NCBI GenBank assembly: GCA_030512295.1
Contig: JAULSR010000007.1
Span: forward strand, 1,512,501 to 1,576,500
Reading direction: 5' to 3'
DNA length: 64,000 nucleotides
Source of the DNA: Bombardia bombarda
Taxonomy: Eukaryota; Ascomycota; Sordariomycetes; Sordariales; Lasiosphaeriaceae
Part shown: piece after piece, positions 1 to 10,876 of the stretch
How the letters are laid out: the number at the start of each line of letters is the position of its first letter
Numbering within the stretch: position 1 is the first letter of the stretch
Position numbers and translations under genes: made by a program
Notes under the pieces: model-generated
What the model was told of the DNA's origin: nothing
The model's database searches: none
What the model saw: the letters and a program-made list of their open reading frames with translations, nothing else

Positions 1-927
1 GAATGTGCCGTGGATTAATGGCTTGGTTAGTACCTTGTTCTCCCCTCTGCACCAAAGAAGAGAAGCTGATAAGAAGCGTAATTCGTCCAGCCCAACCTCA
101 ACGCCTCCGGCTCCTGCTGCAACGAAATGGACATCTGGGAAGCCAACTCCCGCGCCACCGCCTACACCCCGCACACCTGCAGCGGCGTGGGCTCCTTCCT
201 CTGCGCCGGCGCAGAGTGCAACAAGACCACGGGCGTCTGCGACAAGGACGGCTGCGGCATCAACCCCTTCGGCCTCGGCACCCCAAGCTTCTACGGCCCC
301 GGCCTGACCGTCGACACCGCCCGCCCCTTCACCGTCGTCACCCAGTTCCACACCGCCGACAAGACCTCCTCGTCTCCGCTCGTCGAGATCCGCCGGCTGT
401 ACGTCCAGGACGGCGTCGTCATCCCCAACTCGATGGACACGACTAACATGGGCGTGATGATGCTGGAGGGCGGCTTCCAGGGCGCGATTACGGAGGATTA
501 TTGCCAGGCACGGAGCTCAAAGGATTTTGTGAGGTTGGGCGGGTTGCGGGGCATGGGCGAGTCGCTGGCGAGGGGGATGGTGCTGATTTTTAGTTTGTGG
601 AATTCGGAGGGGGATTTTATGAGCTGGTTGGATGGGGGGAGTAATGGCCCGTGTGATGCGGTGGAGGGCGATCCGAAGAGGATTGTGAGGGAGAATCCGG
701 AGGTTTCGGTGACGTTTTCTAATATCAAGTGGGGGGAGATTGGGTCGACTTTTGAGGGGGGCGTGAAGGGGGAGCAGGCGGGGCAGAAGGCGGAGAGTCT
801 GGAGGGGAGTGTGGTGACGACGACGGCGGGTTTGTCGGGGGCTGAGGGTATTGGGGGTGGGATGAGGGGTGTGGTGGGTGTGGTTGTGGCTGGGCTGGCT
901 GTTGTGGTGGGGATGTTGGTTTTGTAG
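1..927 (+). CDS. GH7 family endoglucanase, 3' part (5' end outside window)
   Basis: Hydrolyses internal beta-1,4-glucan bonds in cellulose; predicted secreted or wall-bound. Read as exon <1..25, intron 26..90 (donor GTTAGT, branch CTGAT, acceptor CAG) and exon 91..927, all in one frame. The junction gives ...WINGL-PNLNASGSCCNEMDIWEAN, containing the GH7 active-site signature ExDxxE: nucleophile Glu at 124-126, Asp at 130-132, acid/base Glu at 139-141. Downstream GH7 landmarks are the Cys-rich VCDKDGCG segment, VVTQFHT and RGMVLIFSLW. The shortened loops fit an endoglucanase better than a cellobiohydrolase. There is no CBM1. The protein ends in a Gly/Val/Leu hydrophobic tail without a charged end after a small-residue stretch, which suggests a GPI-anchor signal. 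Family assignment is secure; endo- versus exo-action and the GPI anchor are inferred. Confidence 0.9.
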
Positions 928-1856
928 ATTAAGAGGTGCATTGGTAGAGGTTGATGATGGGTGATATTGGGCACATGAATGGGAGAGACTCAACGTGTTG
1001 CATCTCATATACTACTGTGTATTTATGCCCCATAAGAAGACACATCTGACACTAGAAAATTCCCAAACACGCTCGGTTGTTCAACATCACAGTGTCGAAA
1101 ATCACAGTATATACGTATACAAACCTGCAGTCCATAATCATTTGTAACTACTTTAGCAACGGAAAAATAATGAGCAGAATAAGAAAAGGAAATGGAAGAT
1201 AATCCACTACTTGCCTTGGGATGGCATGCATCAGGTCTACGTCCCCCGAGAATTTGGGAAAGAACGGTCTGACCTTGAAGCATGTGAAGCCCATCAACCG
1301 TCTGTTCCGCTCTGAAGCAGAAGAGCTGTCGGGCAATGGGCGCTTCATGACGTGACTCACAGGTTATGAGCCCAGCTTTCCCACTATAATCTTGCTAACA
1401 ACTATAATCTGAGTGTTAAGAAGCTTTGTACTGGAAATTCCGGGCTTACAACCTGTGAGTACCCTTTTTCTTTCAACTTCTAAGCCTGGTCGGGGAGAGG
1501 AACTTCTTTTATACAGATGGAGGTCAGATCCCTGCATTCCTTCCGACCGACATTTATCGTAGGGAATCAGAGCCCTGAGTCTTGTTTTGTTAAGTCAACT
1601 ATCACCCACATTCCACTGTCAACCAGACACCAGGAAAGGGGCTACGGATGCCGCGTTCATACCATACGTCGTTCGTATTAAGAAAAATCTTAACAAGCAA
1701 GAATGTGGTTTTAACACCCACAAGTATATAAGCTCATTATGGTTAACCAGAGACAGCAAATTTCTGTGCTTTGTTCGTTTATGCGTCCCGTAGGTATGTA
1801 TATATGTATATATCCTTCGCAATATGAAAACAAGAAGCCAAAAATAGATATGCAAA
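928..1856. other. Intergenic, between convergent genes
   Basis: This is the 3'-3' interval between the GH7 gene and the minus-strand membrane-protein gene. Open frames here are short, on several frames, and show no domain, signal peptide or fungal codon bias. I see no RNA gene or repeat. Confidence 0.5.
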
Positions 1857-2996
1857 TCACGAAACCGGAGCAACATCCCGCTGCTGCTGCATTTCCGAAA
1901 ATCCAACACCCTGTATCGACGATGCGCTACTCTCGCTCCACAGCTTCTTTTCAAGCCTGAGATTCCGCCGCACCCAGATGACTGTCGTTATCGTCCAAAC
2001 AGTAGCAAAGACAAGTGGAGACCCCCAACCTGTTCACACACACTCATATTAGCATCTCACAAGACTAGAACGAAGGGGAAAAAAAACCAAAAAACGCAAA
2101 CATACCAACCCCATACGCCACCTCCTGCGGCACCGTCCAAATCACCACCAGCGTCCCCACGCCCACCAACAACGCCCCCCACCCCCAAAACCAATTCTGC
2201 TGCTTCACCATCCTCCTAAACCGCGCACTCGCCTCATACCTCGCCTTAAACGCCCGCCTATACTCCATCCCCGCCGCGCCGTCCACCGCGACAATATCCT
2301 CCACAATCGTATACACCAACGGCGGCGTCCTCTCCCCCTTCGCCACAGAACTAATCCTGCACGGCGCCGGCCTCTTCGTCGCGCTCATCCACCCGGTCCA
2401 CAGCAGCTGCGCGCCGATCTGGATCAGGAACAGCGGCACTGGTATAGCGAGCGGGCGCACGAGCGGCTCGTGCGGGATGCTCGCGCCGATGAGGATGCCC
2501 GTCATGATGGTGTAGCCAAAGGATAAGGTCATGTGGGTGAAGTCGAAGCCCCAGCGGCGGCCGCCGATGGGCCGGTAGGTGTCGGGGGGAGGATGAGCTT
2601 GAGGGAGCGCAGGCCGAACTCGGCGCCGGTGACGAGGCCGAAGAAGGCGGTGATGATGGCGAAGACGATGCCGTGGCGCAGGGTGGTGTAGAACCAGAGG
2701 CCGTAGAAGAGCGCGATGGGCAGGATGGAGGACTCGATGACGAGGAGGGAGGAGACGATGATGAGTTTGGTTTTGTAGTCGCGGAGGTTGTAGTTGAGGC
2801 GGGGCAGGCCGGGGAGTTCTTCGGTTAGGGGGGTGTTTGTGGTGATGGTTGGGTTGGTGGTTATGGTGGTGGCGGTTGGCGGTGAGGAGGTGGAGATGTG
2901 GGAGGAGTCGCCAATGGACGACCGCCCGGTGAGGGTCTCGTCATTTTTTGTGTGGTGCTGCGTTGTTGTCGTTGTTGTTGTGTGTTGCTCGTTCAT
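1857..2996 (-). CDS. Conserved fungal six-helix membrane protein (one apparent frameshift)
   Basis: Read as complement(join(1857..2029,2106..2996)). The intron has a GTATGT donor and a GAACAG acceptor, and the second exon adds a sixth hydrophobic segment ending ...VIWVRRNLRLEKK. Start chosen at the ATG 2994-2996 (MNEQHTT...); an upstream in-frame codon would add a basic, non-conserved stretch. The N-terminal ~90 residues are Thr/Ser-rich and low complexity, followed by six likely membrane helices. The frame breaks inside a six-G run on the plus strand (2584-2589). One more base there joins ...RSLKLILPP to DTYRPIGGRRWGFDFTHMT without loss, and the exon total (1064 nt) is one short of a multiple of three. 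Function unknown; I recognise only that it resembles a hypothetical membrane family of filamentous fungi. Confidence 0.75.
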
Positions 2997-4075
2997 TGTC
3001 GTGGTTTTGTTTTGGTGTTCCCTCTTCAGTCTGTTGTGCACTTTTACTGGAATGTGCGAACCAGAATTGTCGTCGAGGAGGCCACAGGTGGCAAGGTGGC
3101 GGCGATGTGGAAGCCGACACGACAAATGTTATGAAACGATCGAGACGCGGTCCGCTCAACTCAATGACTAGTGGGGGCCTGTTCGCGAAGTAAAGGAAAA
3201 CTGCTAAATGGCAACAAATAAAAGGCACGATCCTGTCTGCCTTTTTCGCGGGAAGAGAATCACAACATGGACAGGAACGGGATGGCTAGGACGGAAAAGG
3301 AATAAATTGTTGTTCGAAATAGGGGTTTGGCGCAATCCAGGCGAAAGAGGGTGATGCCCAATTCCAAAACAGAGGGTCACGACAACAGATGACGTTCATG
3401 AAGGCCTGGAATACAAGATGGTAGTGGTCTCGGCACCTGGGCCTGCGTCAGACTATGATGTAATGGCCTGTGGCACCGGTAGTTTTAGCTGGCTCAGGGC
3501 AGTCGGGATCGGCCGCGCCCCTGCTGCCGATCGTTGCTGCATAAAGAGACAAGTGATGACGATTAGTGCAGCTAACCAGGTGATGGGGCATGCACATAAG
3601 AGGTAGTCTTACCCTAACCCTCAGTTAAGCAATATTCGGCGCTGAGTGGCTGTACACTGCCATCGCAATCGACCGCGATACGAAAATTGCAGTGTAAAAA
3701 TCCGTGTACGTCGGTCGACGAGGGTCGGTGAAGTTTAATTGGTTGAACATTTCCATCTTGATCCCCCCGCGAGTCGAATTGCTTTATATGCAAGCAAAGA
3801 CGAAAAGGTTTTCTCTCCCGTCTTCTTCATTTCTCGAGATTTTATAATAATTGTCATGAGTTGTTGCACTGGACAAGTTTGTGTTCAAAGCAGACTGGTG
3901 GGCACATAAAAATCACTAGCACGGATCGAAAGTCTAGCTAGAAAGGTTAGTGTTGATATTAAAATTTGTATTAAACCTACCGTTTAAAATAGAAGTGAAG
4001 CAGATGGATGCTCATCTCAAACACCCAAAGAAGTCACCATTGTACTAGAAACCAGAGAGAGACAGGTGTCTACGC
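2997..4075. other. Intergenic, no gene seen
   Basis: This covers the promoter of the membrane-protein gene and the 3' flank of the small gene at 4076. Short open frames occur but none has a recognisable domain or credible exon pattern. Confidence 0.5.
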
Positions 4076-4525
4076 CTAAGCAAAGATACACCGCGTCTCG
4101 TTCTTAAAGGGAAATTTGGGGAAGACACCCTCAGCATCAGCGATGCTGTCATCCTGCTCCCCATTATCATAGGAAGCCTTAACTACAACACTATCCAGAC
4201 TAAAGTGGTACCGGACATCAACCTCATCAAAGACCTTGGGGATAAAGTCAATGCGCTTGCGAGCAGTAAAGCCACAGTTAATTCTGGCGAGAGACACCAA
4301 CTTAGAGGAGTCCACTTCACCATCACGAGAAACTTCAACAGTAACACTTCCGATCCATTCATTAAAAAGGAGCTTGTGAACCTCCACCATAGTGTTGTCC
4401 TTCCCATAAGCAGTGCGCTTAGTGAGGCGAATGGTGTGGGTCAGGATCTTCTCATGGGTGGTCACAGTAGAAGAGATCTCCTTCGGAAAAGGAGAGCTCA
4501 AGATCCCGAAACTAGCCTCAAACAC
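4076..4525 (-). CDS. Small protein of unknown function, 5' end unresolved
   Basis: An open frame of about 149 codons with coherent, soluble-looking sequence (mixed charge, no signal peptide or membrane segment), ending TAG at 4076. It has no in-frame ATG at its 5' end. The first upstream codon is GTG, and just before it lies a textbook intron end (TACTAACTAACAG, about 4540-4552). I therefore think this is a 3' exon. One in-frame option uses the ATG near 4660 with donor GTGAAG, giving an N-terminus like MSTGNGLS-PTTNTVFEAS, but that donor is weak. The alternative is the internal Met before VEVHKLLFNEW. I do not recognise the family. Confidence 0.45.
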   Translation of the reverse strand: MFEASFGILSSPFPKEISSTVTTHEKILTHTIRLTKRTAYGKDNTMVEVHKLLFNEWIGSVTVEVSRDGEVDSSKLVSLARINCGFTARKRIDFIPKVFDEVDVRYHFSLDSVVVKASYDNGEQDDSIADAEGVFPKFPFKNETRCIFA

Positions 4526-4895
4526 AGTGTTAGTAGTAGCTGTTAGTTAGTAGATTGGATGTGAATGTTGTTGTGTTGGTTGATGAAGTAGAGTGAAAAG
4601 CTCAAAATGATGTGCGCTTTAAGTATGTTTCTTCACGAGACAATCCGTTGCCTGTAGACATGGCCCTGTCGTGTCTATAACAGAGACAACTCTAAATTGT
4701 TGCACACAATAACAATGCACCTACATTGTTGAATGTCTCTTGCCCAAGGATGAAAGAAAGAAGATGACTACACCAGTCAACTACCAAACAATAAGATAAA
4801 TGAGAAACCGACATGAAACAAACAAGAGGGGAATACATAAACAGCAATGATACTATCATGCGATTGCAGCATTTTGCTGTAAACACCCCCCCAGT

Positions 4896-7065
4896 CTAGT
4901 GCCCTTTACCTTTTCGACCACCATACCGAATCAGATCCGCTGCCTGTGTAAAATACCTTGTTAGCAAGTCCCCCAACACCTTCAACAAAGACATCCCCTG
5001 TCCCCCTTCCTTCTTCACTCCATCACCCACAGCCCAGACATCTCCCCCACCAATACAGCTAAAGAACCAAAACAGAAACTCACCTTCTCCGCCACCGCAT
5101 AAACAGTCTGACACGTATTCGCCCCCGGCAGCGTCGGCATCACACTCCCATCCACCACCCTCACTCCCCCCACCCCATACACCCGCAGCTCCTCATCCAC
5201 CACACCCCCCAACCCCTCGGCATCATCGCACACGTGCCCACCGGATGAAACTCACTCGGACTGACACTCTCCTCGATATACCCCGTCCACTCCTCGTCCG
5301 TCTCCGTCCCCTCCACGCCCGGCGTCACCTCCACCGGCGCAAACCCCTCCACCATGGCCGGGTTCTCAAGATGAAACCTCCGCGCGAAGCGCAACATCTC
5401 GGTCATCACGACAACCTCAAGCGGGTTGCTCAGCGCGCGGTAGTCCACCACCGGCTCCTTGCCGTACGGGTCGGAGGGGTCGATGTTGACGGTGCCGCGG
5501 CTGAGCGGGTGCAGGTCGACGAAGCCGGCGGAATTGGGCGCGCCGCTGACGACGACGTTGCAAAAGGCCGTGTTGTTGGTGCGCAGGGCGAGCGCGTACG
5601 AGAGCATCTGGGCGCGGTAGCCTGCTGCGACGGTTGGGTGGGTGTCGGGGGGAAGGTAGAGGGAGTGGTTTTGGGTGGCTAGGGCGGAGGAGATTCGGGG
5701 GAAGAGGAGGGGAGAGATGGCGGGGAAGGGGAGCCAGGCGGCGGCGTTGCCGATGCCGACGGAGAGGGGCCCGGTGCGGTTGGCGGCGAAGAGGTCGGCG
5801 GCCCAGGTGGCGAAGGTGGCGTTGAGGAAGAGGTCGGAGGGGGAGGGGGAGTAGGGGAATTTGTTGTCTGTTGGGGGGTTCAATAAGGGGTAACGAGTAG
5901 CAGCAGTTGGCATCAGTGGTGTGTGTCACTTACACTGGTAATGGGAGAACAGGATCGGATGGTCCTGAAAGTTCTGTCCCACGCCCGGCAGGTCGACCAG
6001 CGTGGAGATGTTCGCCTGGCTCAAAAGCTTCTTTGGCCCGATGCCGCTGAGCTGCAGGATCTGGGGGCTGTGTATCCCCCCAGCCGCCAGTATGACTTCC
6101 TTCTTGGCAGCAACTACGGCCGCGATGTTAGTCGCATTCGCCAGCCCATATCCTTGTACAAACTCCACCCCCGTAGCCGTCTTCCCCTCAAACAATATCC
6201 TCTTGACTTTCGAATCCGCAACAAGATGGTAGTTCTCCCTCTCCAACCCATCATAGTGCCCCGTCCTCGCATACGACCTCTCCACCTTCATCGGATCAAT
6301 AAAGTTAGGATACCAATACACACCCGGTCGGCCCGCGCCGCTGTCCCCGGGAAACTCCATCCCCGGCAAGCCCCTGAATGCCTCCATCTGCGGCACCGTG
6401 GCAGGGTACACATATGACGGCCACCCGGTGTACACTCCGGAAGTGTTGCCCCAGAAGCTCCTGTTGTACGTGATATCATCCGCAACAGCTGCGACGGGCG
6501 GCACAAAGGTCAGCGCCCGCTTGAAGTACGGCAAAAGGCCCTGCCAGCTCCAGTCCGAGGTGTTGCTGAAGAAGGCGCCCCAGCGGTCGTAGTCCTCGGC
6601 GGTTCCCCTGATGGTCATCATGGCGTTGACGGCCGAGCTGCCGCCCACCACCTTGCCGGCGAGGACGGGGGTGGTGCGGTTGCGCAGGTTGATCTGCGGG
6701 GCCGAGGTGATGTCGTAGAGGAAGGGGCTGGTGAGGCCCATGATGCCGCCCGAGACGGTGCTGATGAAGGGGGAGTCGACTGTGGTGGGTTATCTCAACA
6801 ATCCGCCCTTGAATGAGGGTAATAGATGGTACTCACTCAGCGGCCCCCATTCGATGACTAGCACTGTGGTCTTGCCATCTTCTGTCAGTCGATCCGCGAC
6901 AGTGAGCCCGGCCGTCCCTCCGCCAATGATGACATAGTCGTATGACTGGTTGACATCCTTGGTGCTGGATAGGATATTTGCGGTGTGTAGTCCACGAGGA
7001 TATCCTAGACAGTGTTGGGTCAGTAGACAAAAGACCAACCCGGCCTGAGCGAGGAAGAACCGCAT
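4896..7065 (-). CDS. Secreted GMC oxidoreductase (one apparent frameshift)
   Basis: FAD-dependent alcohol/sugar oxidase or dehydrogenase of the glucose-methanol-choline family, predicted extracellular. Structure: complement(join(4896..4943,5084..5867,5934..6779,6837..7065)), about 635 aa. Residues 1-21 form a signal peptide (MRFFLAQAGLVFCLLTQHCLG). FAD Rossmann motif IIGGGTAG is near residue 47. GMC signature 1 (GGSSAVNAM) and signature 2 (AGGIHSPQILQLSGIG) are intact. The catalytic His lies in EFHPVGTCAM, the second catalytic segment in PGANTCQTVYAVAEK. Between those two the frame shifts within the C runs at about 5205-5216: one extra base restores MMPRGLGGVVDEELRVYG. The exon sum (1907 nt) is exactly one base short. 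Exact substrate cannot be told; aryl-alcohol, glucose and choline-type enzymes share these motifs. Confidence 0.85.
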
Positions 7066-7133
7066 TGTGTCAGTGATGGCTTTTTTTCTCTCTGAACAAC
7101 TCACGTTGTCTTCAGGTGCTAACGATGGCCTAT

Positions 7134-7145
7134 CGTATATATACG
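7134..7145 (-). promoter_or_regulatory. TATA-like element upstream of the GMC oxidoreductase
   Basis: A perfect palindrome CGTATATATACG lies 69-80 nt upstream of the chosen ATG at 7065, a plausible core-promoter distance for a fungal gene. Confidence 0.35.
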
Positions 7146-8131
7146 AGATACTACTAATCTCATATCACCACCCTCGGTACATGCCCGTCAGCGAGCTGCC
7201 GAAGATAGGTCAGGCAGATGTGTTTGTGTCACGCAATAACCCCTCTCACAGCATTGTCCTGGCTGGGGCTTTTCTCCTCATCATGGCCTCTAAGTGGCCA
7301 GCTCATGCGAGAACCAGACGTTGTGGCTTGCCAAGCTCTGCTATATATGTATACCTTGTTTAGGCGTTAGTGAAATTTGCGCAGCCAGGGGAGGAAGACA
7401 TTGACGAACCTCCGGCTGTTTGTTGTTCAAGAATTATCGTGTAATAGCTTTTCGTAATGAGGAGTCAAATCTAAAAAGATTCATAGGACAAGGAAGCAGT
7501 GGGCCGTCCGCATTTATCGGCTTTAGCCGTGCATCTGGCGGCGGCCGGGTGACATTCGGGAAGTGGCTTCAGAATGCGGGGAGGCAGATCATTGCTCAGC
7601 GTCTCCAGCAGGCCGGGCACCTCGCCCCCTCCAGGAATTCTCCGATCCTCCACCACAAGAACCTTATGTTCAACACGGCTCACATTAGCCCACCTCGGAG
7701 AGGATGTACATGATGGAGGGGGGTTTAACGATTGGGTGGTACAACAGGATCGATAAAGAGCTGTAAGAAGAAGAGTAAGGGTAATAAAGATGAATCAACC
7801 TCCGTGGGTACCTTAGCTATCTAAGGTACCTTGACCAGTCCCGCAACTTGGGTATATCATATCAGTGACAATGCCACCTAAGGAAGGAATATTGCTCTAT
7901 TTAAAGATGCTCTCTATTCTAAAAGAATGCTCTTTAACTTAGGTAACAAACACACACGACCCAAGCTACAAGAGCTAGAAATTGGGTATCGTCAAGACAA
8001 ACAATGCAAGCAACCCGCTACCCATCACCAAACCTCTTTCTCCATCGCCAACGTCCCCGGTATCGTGTATCCAAACAACCCCCCCAGCCCAAACAGCAAA
8101 CGCCATGCATGACTGACAAAAGAAACCCAAC
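7146..8131. other. Intergenic with a possible GMC-like remnant
   Basis: No intact gene. A minus-strand frame at 7471-7683 reads HKVLVVEDRRIPGGGEVPGLLE, vaguely like a GMC Rossmann strand, but is too short to assign. A palindromic GGTACCTTAGCTATCTAAGGTACC lies near 7807-7831. Confidence 0.4.
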
Positions 8132-10876
8132 TCACATCTCATCCTCAAAAAACTTAATCAGCGTCCGCGCCCCCGACACCCCCAGCCCCATAAACGGATA
8201 GCAGATATACACCAAGTCATTATGCGTCCCAAACTTCTCCCTGAACTCGCTCTTATTCACCAGCTTCAGCTGCTGGCAAATCGTCTTGTACGTCCTCGAC
8301 AAGATCTTTGCCCGCATCCCATTCATATTGCCCCCCGTCACCATCTCGGGCAGCGCGCCCGCGCCAAACGTCACGTTCTTGACCCCCGCTTTCGCCAGGC
8401 TCTGAATCGCCGCCGAGATCAGCGCTTCAATCGTCCCATTCGGCGAACCGGGAAAATCCAGCGCGAACTTGATCTGGTACCCGTTCGCGGGCGATAACCT
8501 ATGCAGGATACACAGCGCCGCGATCTCGCCGTCCTTGGTCTCGGCCCACAGGTACCGGCGGTGCTCAATATCGACCCACGGGCGCACTTCCGTGATGTGC
8601 ACCTGCGTGCTGCCCTTGCGGTTGGCCTTCCAGTCCTCGATGCGCTTGTCGCAGCGCGCGCGGAAGTTTTGTGGGACGCCCTGGTCGACGGGCAGCTCGT
8701 GGATGGTGACGCCGGCGTCCTGCGCCTGGCGCTCCTTCCTGGCGACCTTCTTGGCGTCGTCGACAGGGACGCGCTCCTCGGCGACGCAGCTGAGGCTGCG
8801 CCAGCCGAGCTTGGAGCCGAGGATGTCTTCGACGTCGGACGACACGAGCAGCCAGAGCGGGCGCAGGTCCTTGTGCGTCTGCATGTGCTTGAGGAAGGCG
8901 CGGATGACGATTTGGTACTGCCGCTGGTCGCACAGGGGGTTGCCCATGACGAGGGCGTAGCCGTTCTCCTCTGCGTAGCCGATTGCCGCGCCGGTCTCGA
9001 CGTGCCGCCAGACTTGGTACCGGTCGTCGAGCCACGAGGTGTTGGTGGCGTCGCCGTAGTTGGCGATGAGTTTCTCGATCGAGGGCAGCTCGAGGTCCGT
9101 CTTGCCTTGCTCGAAGTACAGGGCGTAGCGAATTGTGTCGGCCTCGGGGTGGGGCAGCGCGACATCTGCGTCCTTTTGCTCTGGCAGGGACTTGGGGTCG
9201 CGAGGAATGAGTGAGGCATTGCGGATGTCGCCGAGGTTGAGCAGCAGGAAAAGGATTCGCTCCAGTCCGATGCCGCATCCAGCGTGAGGCAAAACACCAA
9301 ACTCGAAACCCTGTAGGTATTCCGCCATGCTGTTGGGGTCAATGCTGGCCTTTTGCATCCGCTCCTTGAGTAGGCGAGGGCTGTGGATGCGCTGCCCACC
9401 GGTTGTGATCTCCTGCCCACGGAGGAAGATGTCAAACGAGTTGGTGTAGCGTTCGTCGTTCGCGTCGAGGTGAGTGTAGAACGGTCTTGCTGAGGCTGGA
9501 AACTTGTCGATGATATAGTAGTCCGTCTTGAACTTCTCCTTGATGACCTCGCCCAGACGAATCTCGGCGCGTGTGCTGAGATCCTCAAGATCTGATGCCT
9601 CCTTACCATGCTCGTCCGTCCACCCCGAAGAGTTCAGCAGAGCCACAGCCTCCTGGAATGTGAAGACGGGCGTTTCATCCAACCAGATTAGGTCTTCGTG
9701 CGGGAATCGCGTCTTGATGATGTCAATCTCCTTGCGGAAACGCTTGTAGACACCCTCGAAAATGCTCTTCATCAGGTTATCGATGATATTTAGCGCCTCG
9801 TGATAGTCGCTGTTAATCTGCATCTCCAAGTCCATGCCGGTGTACTCGGTGAGATGGCGATGCGTGTTGCTGTCTTCGGCTCGGAAGACGGGTCCAATCT
9901 CGAAGACGCGGCCAAAGTCAGCCGATATGCTCATCTGCTTTGCGAGCTGGGGGCTCTGGGCCAGGAAGGCGGTGCGTCCAAAGTAGTTAACCTTGAAGAC
10001 CTCGGCACCTGACTCGGTTGCTGCCGGCTGCAACTTTGGTGTATGGATTTCGATAAAGTCCTGGCTCTCCAGGACGCTGCGGAATATGCTGCAGATGCCT
10101 GCGTTGATGCGGAAGATGGACTGGGCTGTTGGTGTCCGGAGAAAGGCAATGCGGTTTGACACCCGCACTCGGGTTGATGCCATGGACTCGAGTTCCTTGG
10201 TCTCTTCATCCCTCTCGACGTGATCAATGGTGTGGACGTCGACGGGCAGATGCTCCTCTACGGGAACCACAAGGTGCATGCTCTCAATCACAATCTCCAT
10301 ATTGCCGACAGTGCACCCTGTGATGGGCTCTGGGGGCGCCTGTAGTGTTCCTTTGACATGAACAAACCCCTCGGTGGTGAGGTGGGTAGCCCATCGCACA
10401 AAGTTCTCGGAGACGAAACCGTCTTGGTATGCCAGAACGCCCTGGATGGTCTCGGTCTGGTCGCGGAATATGATGAAGGCGAGCTTGGAGCTCATGGATC
10501 TGATATGGTGTATACGTGCGGTGAAGTTTATGGTGGTGGCGATCTGGCCGTTGGTGATCTGAAGCTTCAGCGGTGCAGTTTGGATGAGCACGTCGCCGGT
10601 CTTGGTGCCGTATTTGGCGGCAATTTCGGGGAGATCGGTCTCGAGAGCCTTCTCTTCTTCTTGCCTACGCCTCTGCTGAAGGGATAATCTTTCCTTTTCT
10701 CGCTCATCCTCCTTGATCAACTGCTCCTGCACCTTTTTTAATTGCTTCTTTTGGGACTCATCGTCGAGGGCGGCGATGTTGCCGATCTTGATCTTGGTGA
10801 TGTGGTTTTTGGCGGAAGAATGGCCGATGATGCGGTTCAATGCCAAGATTGGCTTCTTCAGTACGCCTGGTGACAT
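8132..10876 (-). CDS. erdS: Ergosteryl-3beta-O-L-aspartate synthase: AspRS-DUF2156 fusion
   Basis: Known members charge tRNA-Asp and then move aspartate from Asp-tRNA to the 3-OH of ergosterol, making ergosteryl-aspartate. Single exon, 914 aa from the ATG at 10874-10876 (good CACCATGTC context); the open frame continues 73 codons upstream, so a longer start is possible. Order: charged coiled-coil-like region about 40-80; OB-fold anticodon-binding domain about 111-205; class II AspRS core about 245-570 with motif 2 (FRAEDSNTHRHLTEYTGMDLEM region, ~331-352) and motif 3 (GCGIGLER, ~533-540); then a DUF2156/GNAT-like domain about 575-914. The PRDPKSLP segment matches AspRS rather than LysRS. It is divergent from the ErdH-like hydrolase at 12296. 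Standard AspRS lacks the C-terminal domain, so this is not the housekeeping enzyme. Confidence 0.93.
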   Translation of the reverse strand: MSPGVLKKPILALNRIIGHSSAKNHITKIKIGNIAALDDESQKKQLKKVQEQLIKEDEREKERLSLQQRRRQEEEKALETDLPEIAAKYGTKTGDVLIQTAPLKLQITNGQIATTINFTARIHHIRSMSSKLAFIIFRDQTETIQGVLAYQDGFVSENFVRWATHLTTEGFVHVKGTLQAPPEPITGCTVGNMEIVIESMHLVVPVEEHLPVDVHTIDHVERDEETKELESMASTRVRVSNRIAFLRTPTAQSIFRINAGICSIFRSVLESQDFIEIHTPKLQPAATESGAEVFKVNYFGRTAFLAQSPQLAKQMSISADFGRVFEIGPVFRAEDSNTHRHLTEYTGMDLEMQINSDYHEALNIIDNLMKSIFEGVYKRFRKEIDIIKTRFPHEDLIWLDETPVFTFQEAVALLNSSGWTDEHGKEASDLEDLSTRAEIRLGEVIKEKFKTDYYIIDKFPASARPFYTHLDANDERYTNSFDIFLRGQEITTGGQRIHSPRLLKERMQKASIDPNSMAEYLQGFEFGVLPHAGCGIGLERILFLLLNLGDIRNASLIPRDPKSLPEQKDADVALPHPEADTIRYALYFEQGKTDLELPSIEKLIANYGDATNTSWLDDRYQVWRHVETGAAIGYAEENGYALVMGNPLCDQRQYQIVIRAFLKHMQTHKDLRPLWLLVSSDVEDILGSKLGWRSLSCVAEERVPVDDAKKVARKERQAQDAGVTIHELPVDQGVPQNFRARCDKRIEDWKANRKGSTQVHITEVRPWVDIEHRRYLWAETKDGEIAALCILHRLSPANGYQIKFALDFPGSPNGTIEALISAAIQSLAKAGVKNVTFGAGALPEMVTGGNMNGMRAKILSRTYKTICQQLKLVNKSEFREKFGTHNDLVYICYPFMGLGVSGARTLIKFFEDEM

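Noticed and set aside
2529..3125. Annotating the membrane protein as two separate genes
   Set aside because: Both halves join seamlessly with one base in a six-G run, so one gene is far more likely.
7471..7683. Possible GMC oxidoreductase remnant
   Set aside because: Only a short VLVVE...VPGLLE match; too little to call a pseudogene.
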